Shown in pieces: positions 53,527-61,537 of a stretch of 61,537 bases of DNA. The stretch's first letter is position 1; each line of letters begins with the position of its first letter. Under the pieces are notes generated by a model. It was not told where the DNA came from. It did no database searches and saw only the letters and a program-made list of their open reading frames with translations. Origin of the DNA: DASUBV01 sp035763085. GTDB lineage: Bacteria; Actinomycetota; Actinomycetes; Streptosporangiales; Streptosporangiaceae. The stretch lies in NCBI GenBank assembly GCA_035763085.1, contig DASUBV010000207.1, forward strand, positions 1 through 61,537. The letters run 5' to 3'. The position numbers and the translations under genes are program-made.

Positions 53527-54611
53527 CTCGGGCACGACGGTGCGTAGGTCACGTCGAGGCCGAATGCCGCCGGGCCGAACACATCCAGGGCCTCGGGGGT
53601 GCGCATGATTTCCGGCGGGGAGATCGAGACCACCTTGACCCGCTGCCCGTAGCGCAGGGCCTCGGTGGTGATCGGCTCGGCGGTCTCGGTGGCCAGGATG
53701 CAGATGAGGTCCGGCACCACGGCGACCGCCTCCCCGTCGATCTCGGCGATGAGGTGCTCGTTCTGGAACGCTATCCGCATCGTCTCCGCCGCCCGATAGC
53801 CGCGAATCCGCGCGTGGCCCTTCACGAAGCCCTCGGTTGTCTGCCGGAAGACGTCCTCCACCTTGCCCTCGAACAGCAGCCGCGGACCGTGGTAGGAAGC
53901 CGCCGCCAGCGCCCCGGCCAGGTCCTCCAGCGGATCGCGGTGCCGCCGCCGCGCCTCCCGCACCGCGGCGCCCAGGGAAATGCCGAGCCGGATGGTTCCC
54001 GGGATGGAGACCCGCTTCGCGACCGCCCCCGGCATCGAGTACTCGGCGATCATGGCGGCGCCGCCCATCCGGATGCAGATGCCGCGGGCCAGCCACTCCA
54101 TCGCCCAGTTGTCCCGGGCCATGACCATGGTGACGTCCCCGTGCTCGTTGGCGATGGCCATCGGGCTGCCCGGCACGCCGAAGACGTGGAAAGTCTCCAT
54201 CTGGAGTTCGGGGAAGGCCCGGCCCATGCCGTCGGCGTCCAGCACCGGGATGCCGGCCTCGGCGGCCACGACCAGCGGCAGCGTGGAATTCAGCCCGCCG
54301 CACTCCATGGGGATCGTGGCCGTGGCCCGGCGGCCCAGGTGCTCTTCCAGCGCGCGCAGCGCCGCTACCCCCTCGGTGCCGGCCGGCAGCTTCTCGACCA
54401 TGACGGTCGGGGCACCCATCATGGCGGTGGAGATGACCAGCCCGTCGTCGGGTACCTCGTCCAGGTCCCACACCGTCACCGTGCGGCCGCGGTCGAGCGA
54501 CCGCTGCGCCATCAGGCGGCCGATGTAGGGGTCGCCGCCGCCCCCGGACCCGAGCAGCGCGGCGCCGTAGGCCAGGTCGACCAGATCCTGGCGGGTGATC
54601 GTCCAGCTCAT
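53523..54611 (-). CDS. DUF917 (S-Me-THD-like) protein, copy 2
   Basis: 362 residues. LGSGGGGDPYIGRLMAQ at the N-terminus, MMGAPTVMVEKLP, PVLDADGMGRAFPELQM and AFGLDVTYAP near the end. Closely related to copy 3, which overlaps it by four bases (ATGA). Conservation of Gly-rich and acidic motifs in both suggests the same active site, possibly as a heteromeric pair. No signal peptide; cytosolic. Confidence 0.9.
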   Translation of the reverse strand: MSWTITRQDLVDLAYGAALLGSGGGGDPYIGRLMAQRSLDRGRTVTVWDLDEVPDDGLVISTAMMGAPTVMVEKLPAGTEGVAALRALEEHLGRRATATIPMECGGLNSTLPLVVAAEAGIPVLDADGMGRAFPELQMETFHVFGVPGSPMAIANEHGDVTMVMARDNWAMEWLARGICIRMGGAAMIAEYSMPGAVAKRVSIPGTIRLGISLGAAVREARRRHRDPLEDLAGALAAASYHGPRLLFEGKVEDVFRQTTEGFVKGHARIRGYRAAETMRIAFQNEHLIAEIDGEAVAVVPDLICILATETAEPITTEALRYGQRVKVVSISPPEIMRTPEALDVFGPAAFGLDVTYAPSCPR

Positions 54612-55711
54612 GCCGGGCTTCCCGCCGCGCTCAGCCGCTCCTCGACCGGGATGTAATCGAAGTCGTAGCCGAAGTAGCGCGGACCGACCAGTTCCAGGCC
54701 CGCCGGCGTCCGCCACCGGGGGTCACAGGGCGCCACCAGCACCGAGACCCGGAAGCCGTAGCGGATCTCCTCGGTCGTGATGGGCTCGGCCGAGTCGCTG
54801 TCCAGCACGATGATCAGGTCCGGCACCGAGGCGACCACCCGGCCGTCGCGGATCGCCACCAGGTGCTCGTTCTGGAAGTTGAGCTCGAGCCGGGACCCGT
54901 CGTCCGGGCCGAGCCCGGCCAGCACCGCGCGGCCCCGGGCGAACCCGGTCTCGGTGCGCCGCTCGACGTCCGCGACCCGGCCGCGGAACACCAGGTGGCC
55001 GTTCAGCCGGCCGGTGACGGCCTGGAGCGGGTCAGTGTGCCCGGCCCGGGCCCGGGCGATGAGCTGCCCCAGCTCCTGGCACAGGCTGAGCGTGCCCAGC
55101 ACCATGGTCTCCCGGACCGCCTTGCCGTCCATCGCGTACAGGGCGATGAGCGACGAGCAGCCCATCTCGATGGTGGCCGACCGGGCCAGCCGCTCGGTCC
55201 AGCGGTTCCCGATGGTGCGCAGCAGGACGGTGTTGCCCTTCTCGTCGGCGACCACCATCGGGGTTGCCGACGCGCCGTACATGCCCGGCACCAGCATCTG
55301 CAGCTCAGGAAAGGCCCGGCCCATGCCGTCGGCGTCCACCAGCGGCAGCCCGGTCCGCGCGGCCGCCACGAACGGGATCGTGGAGTTGATCCCGCCCGCC
55401 TCGCCGCACACCACGTGGGTCACCGGCCGGCCGAGGAAGTCCTGCAGGGCCAGCAGGGCGCTGACCACCTCGTCGCCGCGCGGAAGCTTTTCCACCATGA
55501 CGGTGGGCGCGCCCATCATCGCGGACTGGACGACGAGCGCGTCGTCCGGGATCTCAGCCGCGTCCACCAGCCGCACCGGCCCGTAGTCGCGGATGGCCTG
55601 GCGGGCCAGCAGCTTGCCGATGTACGGGTTGCCGCCGCCGCCGGTCCCGAGGACCGCCGCGCCGCGGGCCAGGTCCTCCAGGTCCTCCTCAGTGACCAGG
55701 CGCATCGTCAC
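54608..55711 (-). CDS. DUF917 (S-Me-THD-like) protein, copy 3
   Basis: 367 residues from a GTG; an ATG two codons later is equally possible. LGTGGGGNPYIGKLLARQ, MMGAPTVMVEKLP, PLVDADGMGRAFPELQM and YFGYDFDYIP mark the family. Its start overlaps the end of HyuA copy 2 by 17-23 bases. With copy 2 it forms a tandem pair between the HyuA and amidohydrolase genes, where a HyuB gene would normally be expected. Confidence 0.9.
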   Translation of the reverse strand: MTMRLVTEEDLEDLARGAAVLGTGGGGNPYIGKLLARQAIRDYGPVRLVDAAEIPDDALVVQSAMMGAPTVMVEKLPRGDEVVSALLALQDFLGRPVTHVVCGEAGGINSTIPFVAAARTGLPLVDADGMGRAFPELQMLVPGMYGASATPMVVADEKGNTVLLRTIGNRWTERLARSATIEMGCSSLIALYAMDGKAVRETMVLGTLSLCQELGQLIARARAGHTDPLQAVTGRLNGHLVFRGRVADVERRTETGFARGRAVLAGLGPDDGSRLELNFQNEHLVAIRDGRVVASVPDLIIVLDSDSAEPITTEEIRYGFRVSVLVAPCDPRWRTPAGLELVGPRYFGYDFDYIPVEERLSAAGSPA

Positions 55712-57257
55712 CCCCCAGGGGCAGGTCGCCGACGGCCTTGACCCGGATCCGGACCGCGTTGCTCGGCAGGTAGGCCAGCGGGACCTCCTCCACGTCCACG
55801 ATCTGCACGCTAGACTCGACCGCCCCGGCGGCCACGGCCTTGCCCGTCGCTTCCTGCCGCGCCGACTCCAGGGCTTCCTCCCGCGTCCGGCCCGCCAGCG
55901 AGATCACTTTGTCGACTTCCCCGCCGACCTGGGCGATCGCCGCCCCGATCGCGTTGGCGACGGCAAAGTGGTCGGGCTTGAGGATCTCCGACGCGCCCTC
56001 GAGGTGATCCTCGAGCAGGATGCTGCCGCCGCCTACGATGACGACCGGCAGCGGGTCCGGGCTCGTCTTGACCCGGTCGACGAGCTCCGCGAGCCGGTCC
56101 TGGATGGCCTGGACGCCGCGGCGCACCAGGTCCCGGTCGAGATGAGCGACCCGGCCGGGGTCCCCCACCTCGCACAGGCCTCCCGCAACCGCGAGGTCGG
56201 TCGCGGTGACGGTGTCCCCGCCGAACACCAGCGTGCGCTGCTGAATGGCGTAGCCCACGCTGCGCGGGCCGACCGTCACGCCGCTGTCGCCCGCGGCCAC
56301 GATGCTCCCGCCGCCCAGCCCGACGGGGAGCACGTCGGGCATCCGGAAATTGGTGCGCACGCCGCCGATGTCCACGGCGACCGCTGCCTCCCGCGGGAAT
56401 CCGCGCACCAGGACACCGACGTCGCTGGTGGTACCGCCGACGTCAATGACCACGCAGTCGGTGCGCCCGGACAGGAACGCCGCCCCGCGCATGGAGTTGG
56501 TCGGCCCGGACGCGAACGTGGCCACCGGGTACTGGCGGCAGTAGCCGACGCTCATCAGCGTGCCGTCGTTCTGGCTGATGTAGACCGGCGCCGTGATGCC
56601 CGCCGCGCGCACCGCGCTCTCCAGGGCTGCCGTGATCGTCTCGGCCAGCTCGTGCAGGCAGGCGTTGAGTATGGTGGCGTTCTCCCGCTCCAGCAGCCCC
56701 ACTCGCCCGATTTCGTGCGACAGGCTGACCGACACCCCCGGGATGACGTCCCGCAGCACCTCAGCCGCCCGCACCTCCATGTCGGCATTCACCGGGGAGA
56801 AGACCGAGGAGACCGCGACCGTCCTGATGCCCTGCGCGGCGATGGCGGCCGCCGCCTCCCGGATCTCCTTCTCGTCGAACTCGGAGATGATGCGCCCGTC
56901 GAACTCATAGCCGCCGTGGCACAGGTAGCCGTGCTCGCCGAGCACGTCGCGCAGCCGGCCCGGCCAGTCGGTCATCGGCGGCAGCGCCGCGGTGGCGGGC
57001 AGCCCGAGCCGCAGCGCGGCGGTCGGGGCGAGGCGCTGTGCCTCCACCACGGCGTTGGTGAAGTGCGTGGTGCCGATCATCACCGTGCTGACCTGCTCCG
57101 GCGGGAACGCCCGCGCCTGCTGCAGGCCGGCCAGCGCGGCCACGATCCCGGCCGTGACCTCCGGCGTGGTCAGCGTCTTGAACTCGGCCAGGACCTCCCG
57201 CCCGGCCATCAGAACGGCGTCGGTATTGGTTCCCCCGACATCGATGCCGATCCGCAT
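55689..57257 (-). CDS. HyuA-type hydantoinase/oxoprolinase subunit (copy 2)
   Basis: 522 residues. Motifs parallel copy 1: IGIDVGGTNTDAVLM, IGTTHFTNAVVEA, ASGPTNSMRGAAFLSG, DVGGTTSDVGVLVRGF, IVGGGSILLEDH and ANAIGAAIAQVGG. The ATG is chosen because it overlaps the permease stop by one base (TGATG). It is the second gene of the cluster in transcription order. No HyuB is encoded nearby. Expected in the cytoplasm, likely acting with the DUF917 pair encoded next. Confidence 0.92.
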   Translation of the reverse strand: MRIGIDVGGTNTDAVLMAGREVLAEFKTLTTPEVTAGIVAALAGLQQARAFPPEQVSTVMIGTTHFTNAVVEAQRLAPTAALRLGLPATAALPPMTDWPGRLRDVLGEHGYLCHGGYEFDGRIISEFDEKEIREAAAAIAAQGIRTVAVSSVFSPVNADMEVRAAEVLRDVIPGVSVSLSHEIGRVGLLERENATILNACLHELAETITAALESAVRAAGITAPVYISQNDGTLMSVGYCRQYPVATFASGPTNSMRGAAFLSGRTDCVVIDVGGTTSDVGVLVRGFPREAAVAVDIGGVRTNFRMPDVLPVGLGGGSIVAAGDSGVTVGPRSVGYAIQQRTLVFGGDTVTATDLAVAGGLCEVGDPGRVAHLDRDLVRRGVQAIQDRLAELVDRVKTSPDPLPVVIVGGGSILLEDHLEGASEILKPDHFAVANAIGAAIAQVGGEVDKVISLAGRTREEALESARQEATGKAVAAGAVESSVQIVDVEEVPLAYLPSNAVRIRVKAVGDLPLGGDDAPGH

Positions 57258-58609
57258 CACGCCTCCGCGGCCGCGGCGGCCGGGGCCCTGGCGGGCATCA
57301 CCCGGGCGAGCCCGTAGTACAAGATCGCCGCGACGATCAGCGAGTTGACGCTCTGGATGCCCCAGTGCACGTAGTAGCCCACCAGAGCCGCGGCGATCCA
57401 GGCCGCCCACCCCGCGGCATTCCAGTTCGGGCACCACGCTGGCAGCCGGGCAGAACTGCGGGACGCCTCCAGCGCCCGGCGGTGCGTCCGGAGAACGAAG
57501 TAATCGACGACGATGATCGCGGCGACCGGCGGGAAGGCCACGCCGAGGATGGTCAGGAATCCCACGAAGTGCGCCAGGATGCCCAGCGCGGACAGCACCG
57601 TCCCGATGACTCCCACGATCAGCGTGAGCATGGCCCGGTGAATCCGCTTGCCGAAGGCAGTGTCAAGGAAGTTGGCCAGCCCCAGGGAACCGCTGTACAG
57701 GTTCCAGTCATTGATCTTGGTGGTGGCCGCGATCAGGACCAGGACGCCTACCGCGCCCGAGGTGGTGGTCACGATGCCGATCACGTTCTCGGTCTTGGCG
57801 TAGTGCGCCAGCAGCACGCCGATCAGGCCGATCGTGTACTCACCCAGCGTGATGCCGAGGATTGTGTTGACGACCACGTCGCGGGCGTTGCGGTTGAAGC
57901 GGCACATGTCCGGGTTGATTACCGCGCCGACGATGAACCCCCCGGCGACCAGCGTGGCTCCGGCCCCGATGCCCAGCGCCGGCCCGGGATGCGGCGACGC
58001 GACCAGGGCGCCCAGGGACTCCTTGCCCAGGGCCTTGCCGATCGAGTAGAAGCACAGCACGACGAACGCGGGCACGGCGATGTAGGCCGTCCATGTCATG
58101 GACAGGAAGCCCCAGATGACGATCCCGGTCACCGCCAGGCCGGTGAGCACCTCCCAGGACCACAGCGGCATGGCATGGGGCAGCAGCGACTGCAGACCCT
58201 GGGCGAATACCGCATTCTGCACGCCGAACCAGCCCATCAGGCTGATGGTGATCACCAGCCCGAGCATGCTGGACCCGTACCGGCCGAAGCCGGTCCACCG
58301 GGTCAGCAGGGAGGTGCTCAGCCCTTCCCGCTGGCCCGCGATGCCGGTGAAGACGGCCACCACCTCCAGGATGACCGCGCCCAGCGTCAGCGCGAGGAAT
58401 GCCCGCCAGAAGGTCATCCCGAAGCCCAGCGTGGCGCCGAGCAGGAACTGCGAGAGCGCGGACATCTGCCCGTACCGCTGCAGGAAGACCACGAACCAGT
58501 GCTTGCGCTCGCCCTCAGGCATCCGGCTGACCGCGTGGTCGTCGCGGCCGATACCGAGGTCGGCCTCGGTGCGCTCATCAGTTGCAGTGATCGTGGCATC
58601 TGGCCTCAT
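57257..58609 (-). CDS. NCS1 family (cytosine/allantoin-type) permease
   Basis: 450 residues, about 12 transmembrane segments. The N-terminal acidic tail is followed by FLQRYGQMSALSQFLLGATLGFGMTF and later VGAVINPDMCRFNRNARDVV, NDWNLYSGSLGLANF and FLTILGVAFPPVAAIIVVDYF, all typical of NCS1 nucleobase/hydantoin transporters (CodB, PucI, Mhp1). It is the first gene of the cluster, so it names the substrate class: a nitrogen heterocycle. The exact ligand cannot be read from the sequence. Confidence 0.92.
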   Translation of the reverse strand: MRPDATITATDERTEADLGIGRDDHAVSRMPEGERKHWFVVFLQRYGQMSALSQFLLGATLGFGMTFWRAFLALTLGAVILEVVAVFTGIAGQREGLSTSLLTRWTGFGRYGSSMLGLVITISLMGWFGVQNAVFAQGLQSLLPHAMPLWSWEVLTGLAVTGIVIWGFLSMTWTAYIAVPAFVVLCFYSIGKALGKESLGALVASPHPGPALGIGAGATLVAGGFIVGAVINPDMCRFNRNARDVVVNTILGITLGEYTIGLIGVLLAHYAKTENVIGIVTTTSGAVGVLVLIAATTKINDWNLYSGSLGLANFLDTAFGKRIHRAMLTLIVGVIGTVLSALGILAHFVGFLTILGVAFPPVAAIIVVDYFVLRTHRRALEASRSSARLPAWCPNWNAAGWAAWIAAALVGYYVHWGIQSVNSLIVAAILYYGLARVMPARAPAAAAAEA

Positions 58610-58729
58610 GGGGCGCCACCTCCAAGGCTGCGTATGCTCGCCGTTGGCAGTTGACCTGCTTAAATGGCGACGCTATCCCGCAGATCAGGCGAAATCTTTG
58701 ACAGCCGGCACGAATCCGGGCCGCTAGTT

Positions 58730-58744
58730 TGTGCATAATGCACA
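58730..58744. promoter_or_regulatory. Perfect palindrome between permease and PucR genes
   Basis: TGTGCAT-A-ATGCACA, with seven-base arms, lies 33 bases upstream of the regulator start and 121 bases upstream of the permease start. It overlaps a possible -10 element CATAAT for the regulator. A site for the PucR-type protein is likely. Confidence 0.55.
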
Positions 58745-58777
58745 CATACGTGCGCCGGCCGCCGCGCGGGAGAGCTC

Positions 58778-60256
58778 ATGATCGTTTCCGATCTGCTGCA
58801 GACGCCCGGGTTGTCCCTTGAGCGCATCGTCGGCGATGCCGACGGCGCCAGCGTCGAGTCGGTATTCCTGGCCGAGCGCCTGTTCGACCTGATGGAGGCA
58901 CCCGGCCGGTCGGTCGTCGTGCTCGGCGCAGATGCCTGCGCTGGCGCCGAGCGCTACCACTTCGACATGGCCCTGCGGATGGCGGCGAGCCGCGACGTGG
59001 CCGCGATCATCCTGACCCGTGCCCCGGTCGGCCAGGCCACCTCGACCTCCCTGCACACAGCGCGCCGCGTGGGGGTCGCGCTGCTCCGGCAGACCGAGCC
59101 GATGAATCTCGCGGGCCTGGTCGTGGCGCTGGAGGCCAGGATCCGCGGCTCGGCGGAGCTAGGGCTGCGGCGGGCCGTCCTGGCGTTCCAGGCGATGAGC
59201 ACGGCACATGCAGACGTGGACGCCCTGGTGTCAGACGTGGCAGCCGCGGCGGCTGCCGACATCATGCTGGCCAGCCAGCCGGCCGCCGAGTTGTCCTTCC
59301 CCGTGGAGCTTGAGGCCGAGCCGGGCGCCTGGATCATCGTGCGAGGCGCGGCCGCTCAGGCACGTCCCGAGCTGGTCCTGGTCGGCAAGGCGCTCGCCGA
59401 CCGGGTCGCTGTGGTGGCCGCCGCTGCCCGGCGGGCTGAGGAACTGCCGATCCGCTCCCGCGCCGAGGTGCTCTCGGAGTTGCTGGACAGTACCTCGAGC
59501 GTGCGCTCGGCGCTGCTGCGGCGAGCCCGGGCGATGGGCCTGCCCGTCGACGGCTGGCATCTCGCCGTCCGGATCGAGCACGCCAATTCCGAGGAACTGT
59601 GGGACGACGAGGTCAGCGCCTACGAGGGGCGGGAACGCCTGACCCGCCTGCTGCTGGACGCCGTGCAGAGCGGTGGCGGGCTATGGCACGCGGCATGGGC
59701 TTCCGATGCGGTCATCCTGGTGCGCATGGACCGCAAGGATCCGGGACCGCATGCGGTGCCCGAGGCAGCAAAGGCCGCCGACCGGGCGCTGCGCGCCACG
59801 TCTCAGCAGCTGCCCCGGGCGGTGCTGTACTGCGGCGTGGGAACCACCCACGCCGGCGCCACGGGACTGATCAACTCGGCCGCGGAGGCCCGGGCTGCCG
59901 TGTCCGCGTCGCGGGCGCGTAACCGGCCCGGCGCCGCGACCGCCTTCGACAGTCTCGGCCTGCGGCGCACGCTGATCGACTGGTACGGATCGCAGAACGC
60001 GCGGGAAGCAGTCGCCAGGGTGCTCGAGCCGCTTGACCGGCTGGGCGCCAAGAAGGCCGAGGAGGCGATCAAGACCCTGCATGTCTTCCTCGACGCCCGC
60101 GGGTCCCTGTCCCGCGCCGCCGGGGTGCTGCACTTGCACCGGAACGCGGTCGCCTACCGCATCGACCGGATCTTCTCCCAGCTCGAGGTCGACCGCGAGA
60201 ATCCCGACGACTGGCTGCTGCTCGAGCTTGCCTGCCGCGCTCGCCGGCTCGGCTAG
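58778..60256 (+). CDS. PucR-type transcriptional regulator
   Basis: 492 residues. Residues 1-120 resemble the PucR N-terminal domain (MIVSDLLQTPGLSLERIVGDADG). A GGDEF-like middle region follows, and the C-terminal helix-turn-helix is TLHVFLDARGSLSRAAGVLHLHRNAVAYRIDRI. This family activates purine, pyrimidine or related nitrogen catabolism genes in response to a pathway compound. The ATG follows a GGAGAG site. Divergent from the permease, it is the obvious regulator of the eleven-gene leftward cluster. Confidence 0.92.
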   Translation: MIVSDLLQTPGLSLERIVGDADGASVESVFLAERLFDLMEAPGRSVVVLGADACAGAERYHFDMALRMAASRDVAAIILTRAPVGQATSTSLHTARRVGVALLRQTEPMNLAGLVVALEARIRGSAELGLRRAVLAFQAMSTAHADVDALVSDVAAAAAADIMLASQPAAELSFPVELEAEPGAWIIVRGAAAQARPELVLVGKALADRVAVVAAAARRAEELPIRSRAEVLSELLDSTSSVRSALLRRARAMGLPVDGWHLAVRIEHANSEELWDDEVSAYEGRERLTRLLLDAVQSGGGLWHAAWASDAVILVRMDRKDPGPHAVPEAAKAADRALRATSQQLPRAVLYCGVGTTHAGATGLINSAAEARAAVSASRARNRPGAATAFDSLGLRRTLIDWYGSQNAREAVARVLEPLDRLGAKKAEEAIKTLHVFLDARGSLSRAAGVLHLHRNAVAYRIDRIFSQLEVDRENPDDWLLLELACRARRLG

Positions 60257-60288
60257 CGGACGACGGCGCCCGCCGGATGGCGGTCACC

Positions 60289-61537
60289 TCAAGCGCGGCT
60301 GCCGTCAGCTTCGCCACCTACAGCCCAGGAGGTGCGCGGGCCCGCGGGCCGGAACCGGCTCAGCCGCAGGCTGTTGGTGACGACGAAAACCGAGCTGAGC
60401 GCCATCGCCGCCCCGGCGATCAGGGGGCTGAGGAAACCGAGGGCGGCCAGCGGGATCGCAGCTGCGTTATAGCCGAATGCCCAGAACAGGTTGCCCTTGA
60501 TGATCTGCAGCGTGCGCCTGGACAGAAGGATGGCGTCCGGAACGGCGCGCAGGTCACCGCGGACCAGAGTCAGGTCGGCCGCCTCCATCGCGGCGTCGGT
60601 GCCGGTGCCCATGGCCAGGCCCAGGTCGGCCTGGGCAAGCGCGGCGGCGTCGTTCACGCCATCCCCTACCATCGCCACCACCCGGCCGTCCTGCTGCAGT
60701 CGCCGGATCGCGGCCACCTTGCCGTCGGGCAGCATCCCGGCGATTACCTCGCCGATGCCGGCCCGCTCCGCGACCGCCGCCGCGGCGCGGGGACTGTCCC
60801 CAGTCAGCAGTACCGGCTGCAGCCCCATGGCACGCAGCTCGGCAATGGCCGGGCACGAGGTGGGCTTGATCGTGTCGCCGACCGCCAGCGCGCCGCGGAC
60901 GTGCCCGTCCCAGCCGACATACACCACCGTCTGGCCGAGCGACTCCGCTTCGCCGGCGCGCGCGGCAAGCTCCGCCGGTACCGGCTGCTGCGGCCCCTCA
61001 GCCTCCAGCCATGTCCGCCGGCCGGCCGCTACTGCGTGCCCCTCCACGACACCGGAGACCCCGAGCCCCTGGTGACTGGTGAAGTGCTCCGCGCGGGGCA
61101 GCTCCCCGCCGGCCCGCGCCCGCGCTGCCGCGGCGATCGCTGCCCCGATCGGATGCTCGGAGGGATGCTCGACCGCGCCCGCCAGGCGCAGCAGGTCTCC
61201 CGCGTCCTGGCCGGGCGCGGCGAGCACGCCCGTCACGCTCATCCGCCCGGTGGTGACGGTGCCGGTCTTATCCAGCAGCACGGTATCGATAGCGCGGGTG
61301 GATTCCAGCACCTCCGGTCCCTTGATCAGGATGCCGAGCTGGGCGCCGCGCCCGGTGCCGACCAGGATCGCGGTCGGGGTGGCCAGCCCCATCGCGCACG
61401 GGCAGGCGATGATCAGCACCGCGACCGCCGCAGTGAACGCCGATCCCGGGCCCTGCCCTGCGGCGAGCCATCCGGCCAGCGTGACAGCGGCCAGGCCGAT
61501 GACCACGGGGACGAAGACCGCCGAGATCCGGTCAGCC
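60289..61537 (-). CDS. Copper-type P-type ATPase, C-terminal part (runs off the window)
   Basis: About 415 residues are visible; the 5' part lies beyond the right edge, and the frame is open through the last base. The intramembrane metal motif CPC is in IIACPCAMGLATPTA, the phosphorylated Asp in DKTGTVT, and the hinge motif is GDGVNDAAAL. The final two helices end in LSSVFVVTNSLRLSRF, typical of CopA-type exporters. N-terminal metal-binding domains cannot be assessed. Exports monovalent copper (or silver) from the cytoplasm. Its stop lies 32 bases from the PucR gene, which converges on it. Confidence 0.93.
   Translation of the reverse strand, partial: ADRISAVFVPVVIGLAAVTLAGWLAAGQGPGSAFTAAVAVLIIACPCAMGLATPTAILVGTGRGAQLGILIKGPEVLESTRAIDTVLLDKTGTVTTGRMSVTGVLAAPGQDAGDLLRLAGAVEHPSEHPIGAAIAAAARARAGGELPRAEHFTSHQGLGVSGVVEGHAVAAGRRTWLEAEGPQQPVPAELAARAGEAESLGQTVVYVGWDGHVRGALAVGDTIKPTSCPAIAELRAMGLQPVLLTGDSPRAAAAVAERAGIGEVIAGMLPDGKVAAIRRLQQDGRVVAMVGDGVNDAAALAQADLGLAMGTGTDAAMEAADLTLVRGDLRAVPDAILLSRRTLQIIKGNLFWAFGYNAAAIPLAALGFLSPLIAGAAMALSSVFVVTNSLRLSRFRPAGPRTSWAVGGEADGSRA

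Overview
The window is chromosomal DNA of a very GC-rich actinomycete. GTG starts, ATGA/GTGA stop-start overlaps and long antisense open frames are all common. A GlnR-type operator lies in front of glnA, and the block lipB / lipA / DUF4191 / RDD / glnA is an actinobacterial arrangement. The genus cannot be read from the sequence.

Layout. (1) 1-10.8 kb, core genes: glnA, an RDD membrane protein, a DUF4191 protein, lipA, a TetR regulator facing a small gene and a quinone-oxidoreductase-like gene across a 35-bp operator-like palindrome, an epoxide-hydrolase relic, a histidyl-tRNA synthetase, lipB, a membrane protein and a cysteinyl-tRNA synthetase. (2) 10.8-13.0 kb: a lone TnpB element abuts a frameshifted epoxide-hydrolase pseudogene, followed by a DUF1622 membrane protein. 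(3) 13.3-24.4 kb: an Opp-type ABC importer operon ending in a GH38 alpha-mannosidase. A regulator joining a GntR DNA-binding domain to a sugar-binding-protein-like domain lies upstream, probably a mannoside uptake and hydrolysis locus. (4) 25-31.5 kb: an MFS transporter, an APC permease, a STAND/TPR protein with a degenerate P-loop and a DUF3048 lipoprotein. (5) 31.5-43.9 kb: an E1 alpha/beta dehydrogenase pair, an epoxide hydrolase lacking its usual catalytic His, a Tat-exported HD-domain protein, a GlxA-type regulator, a two-component system led by a secreted repeat protein, a DUF998 protein, a GH15 enzyme and an MFS transporter. (6) 44.3-46.5 kb: a DUF1269 protein, a channel-like membrane protein and an aquaporin. 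(7) 46.7-60.3 kb: an 11-gene leftward cluster with an NCS1 permease, two HyuA-type ATPases, three DUF917 proteins, a metal-dependent cyclic amidohydrolase, a DUF6092-like protein, a nitroreductase, AroM and DUF1177. A divergent PucR-type regulator controls its upstream end. (8) 60.3 kb to the end: a partial copper P-type ATPase.

The strongest candidate for an undescribed system is region 7. It looks like import and ring opening of a hydantoin- or thiohydantoin-like nitrogen heterocycle. HyuA subunits are present without any HyuB, and DUF917 proteins sit where HyuB would be expected. The second candidate is region 3, where a solute-binding fold fused to a GntR domain probably reads cytoplasmic sugar. 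No rRNA, tRNA or CRISPR array was seen.
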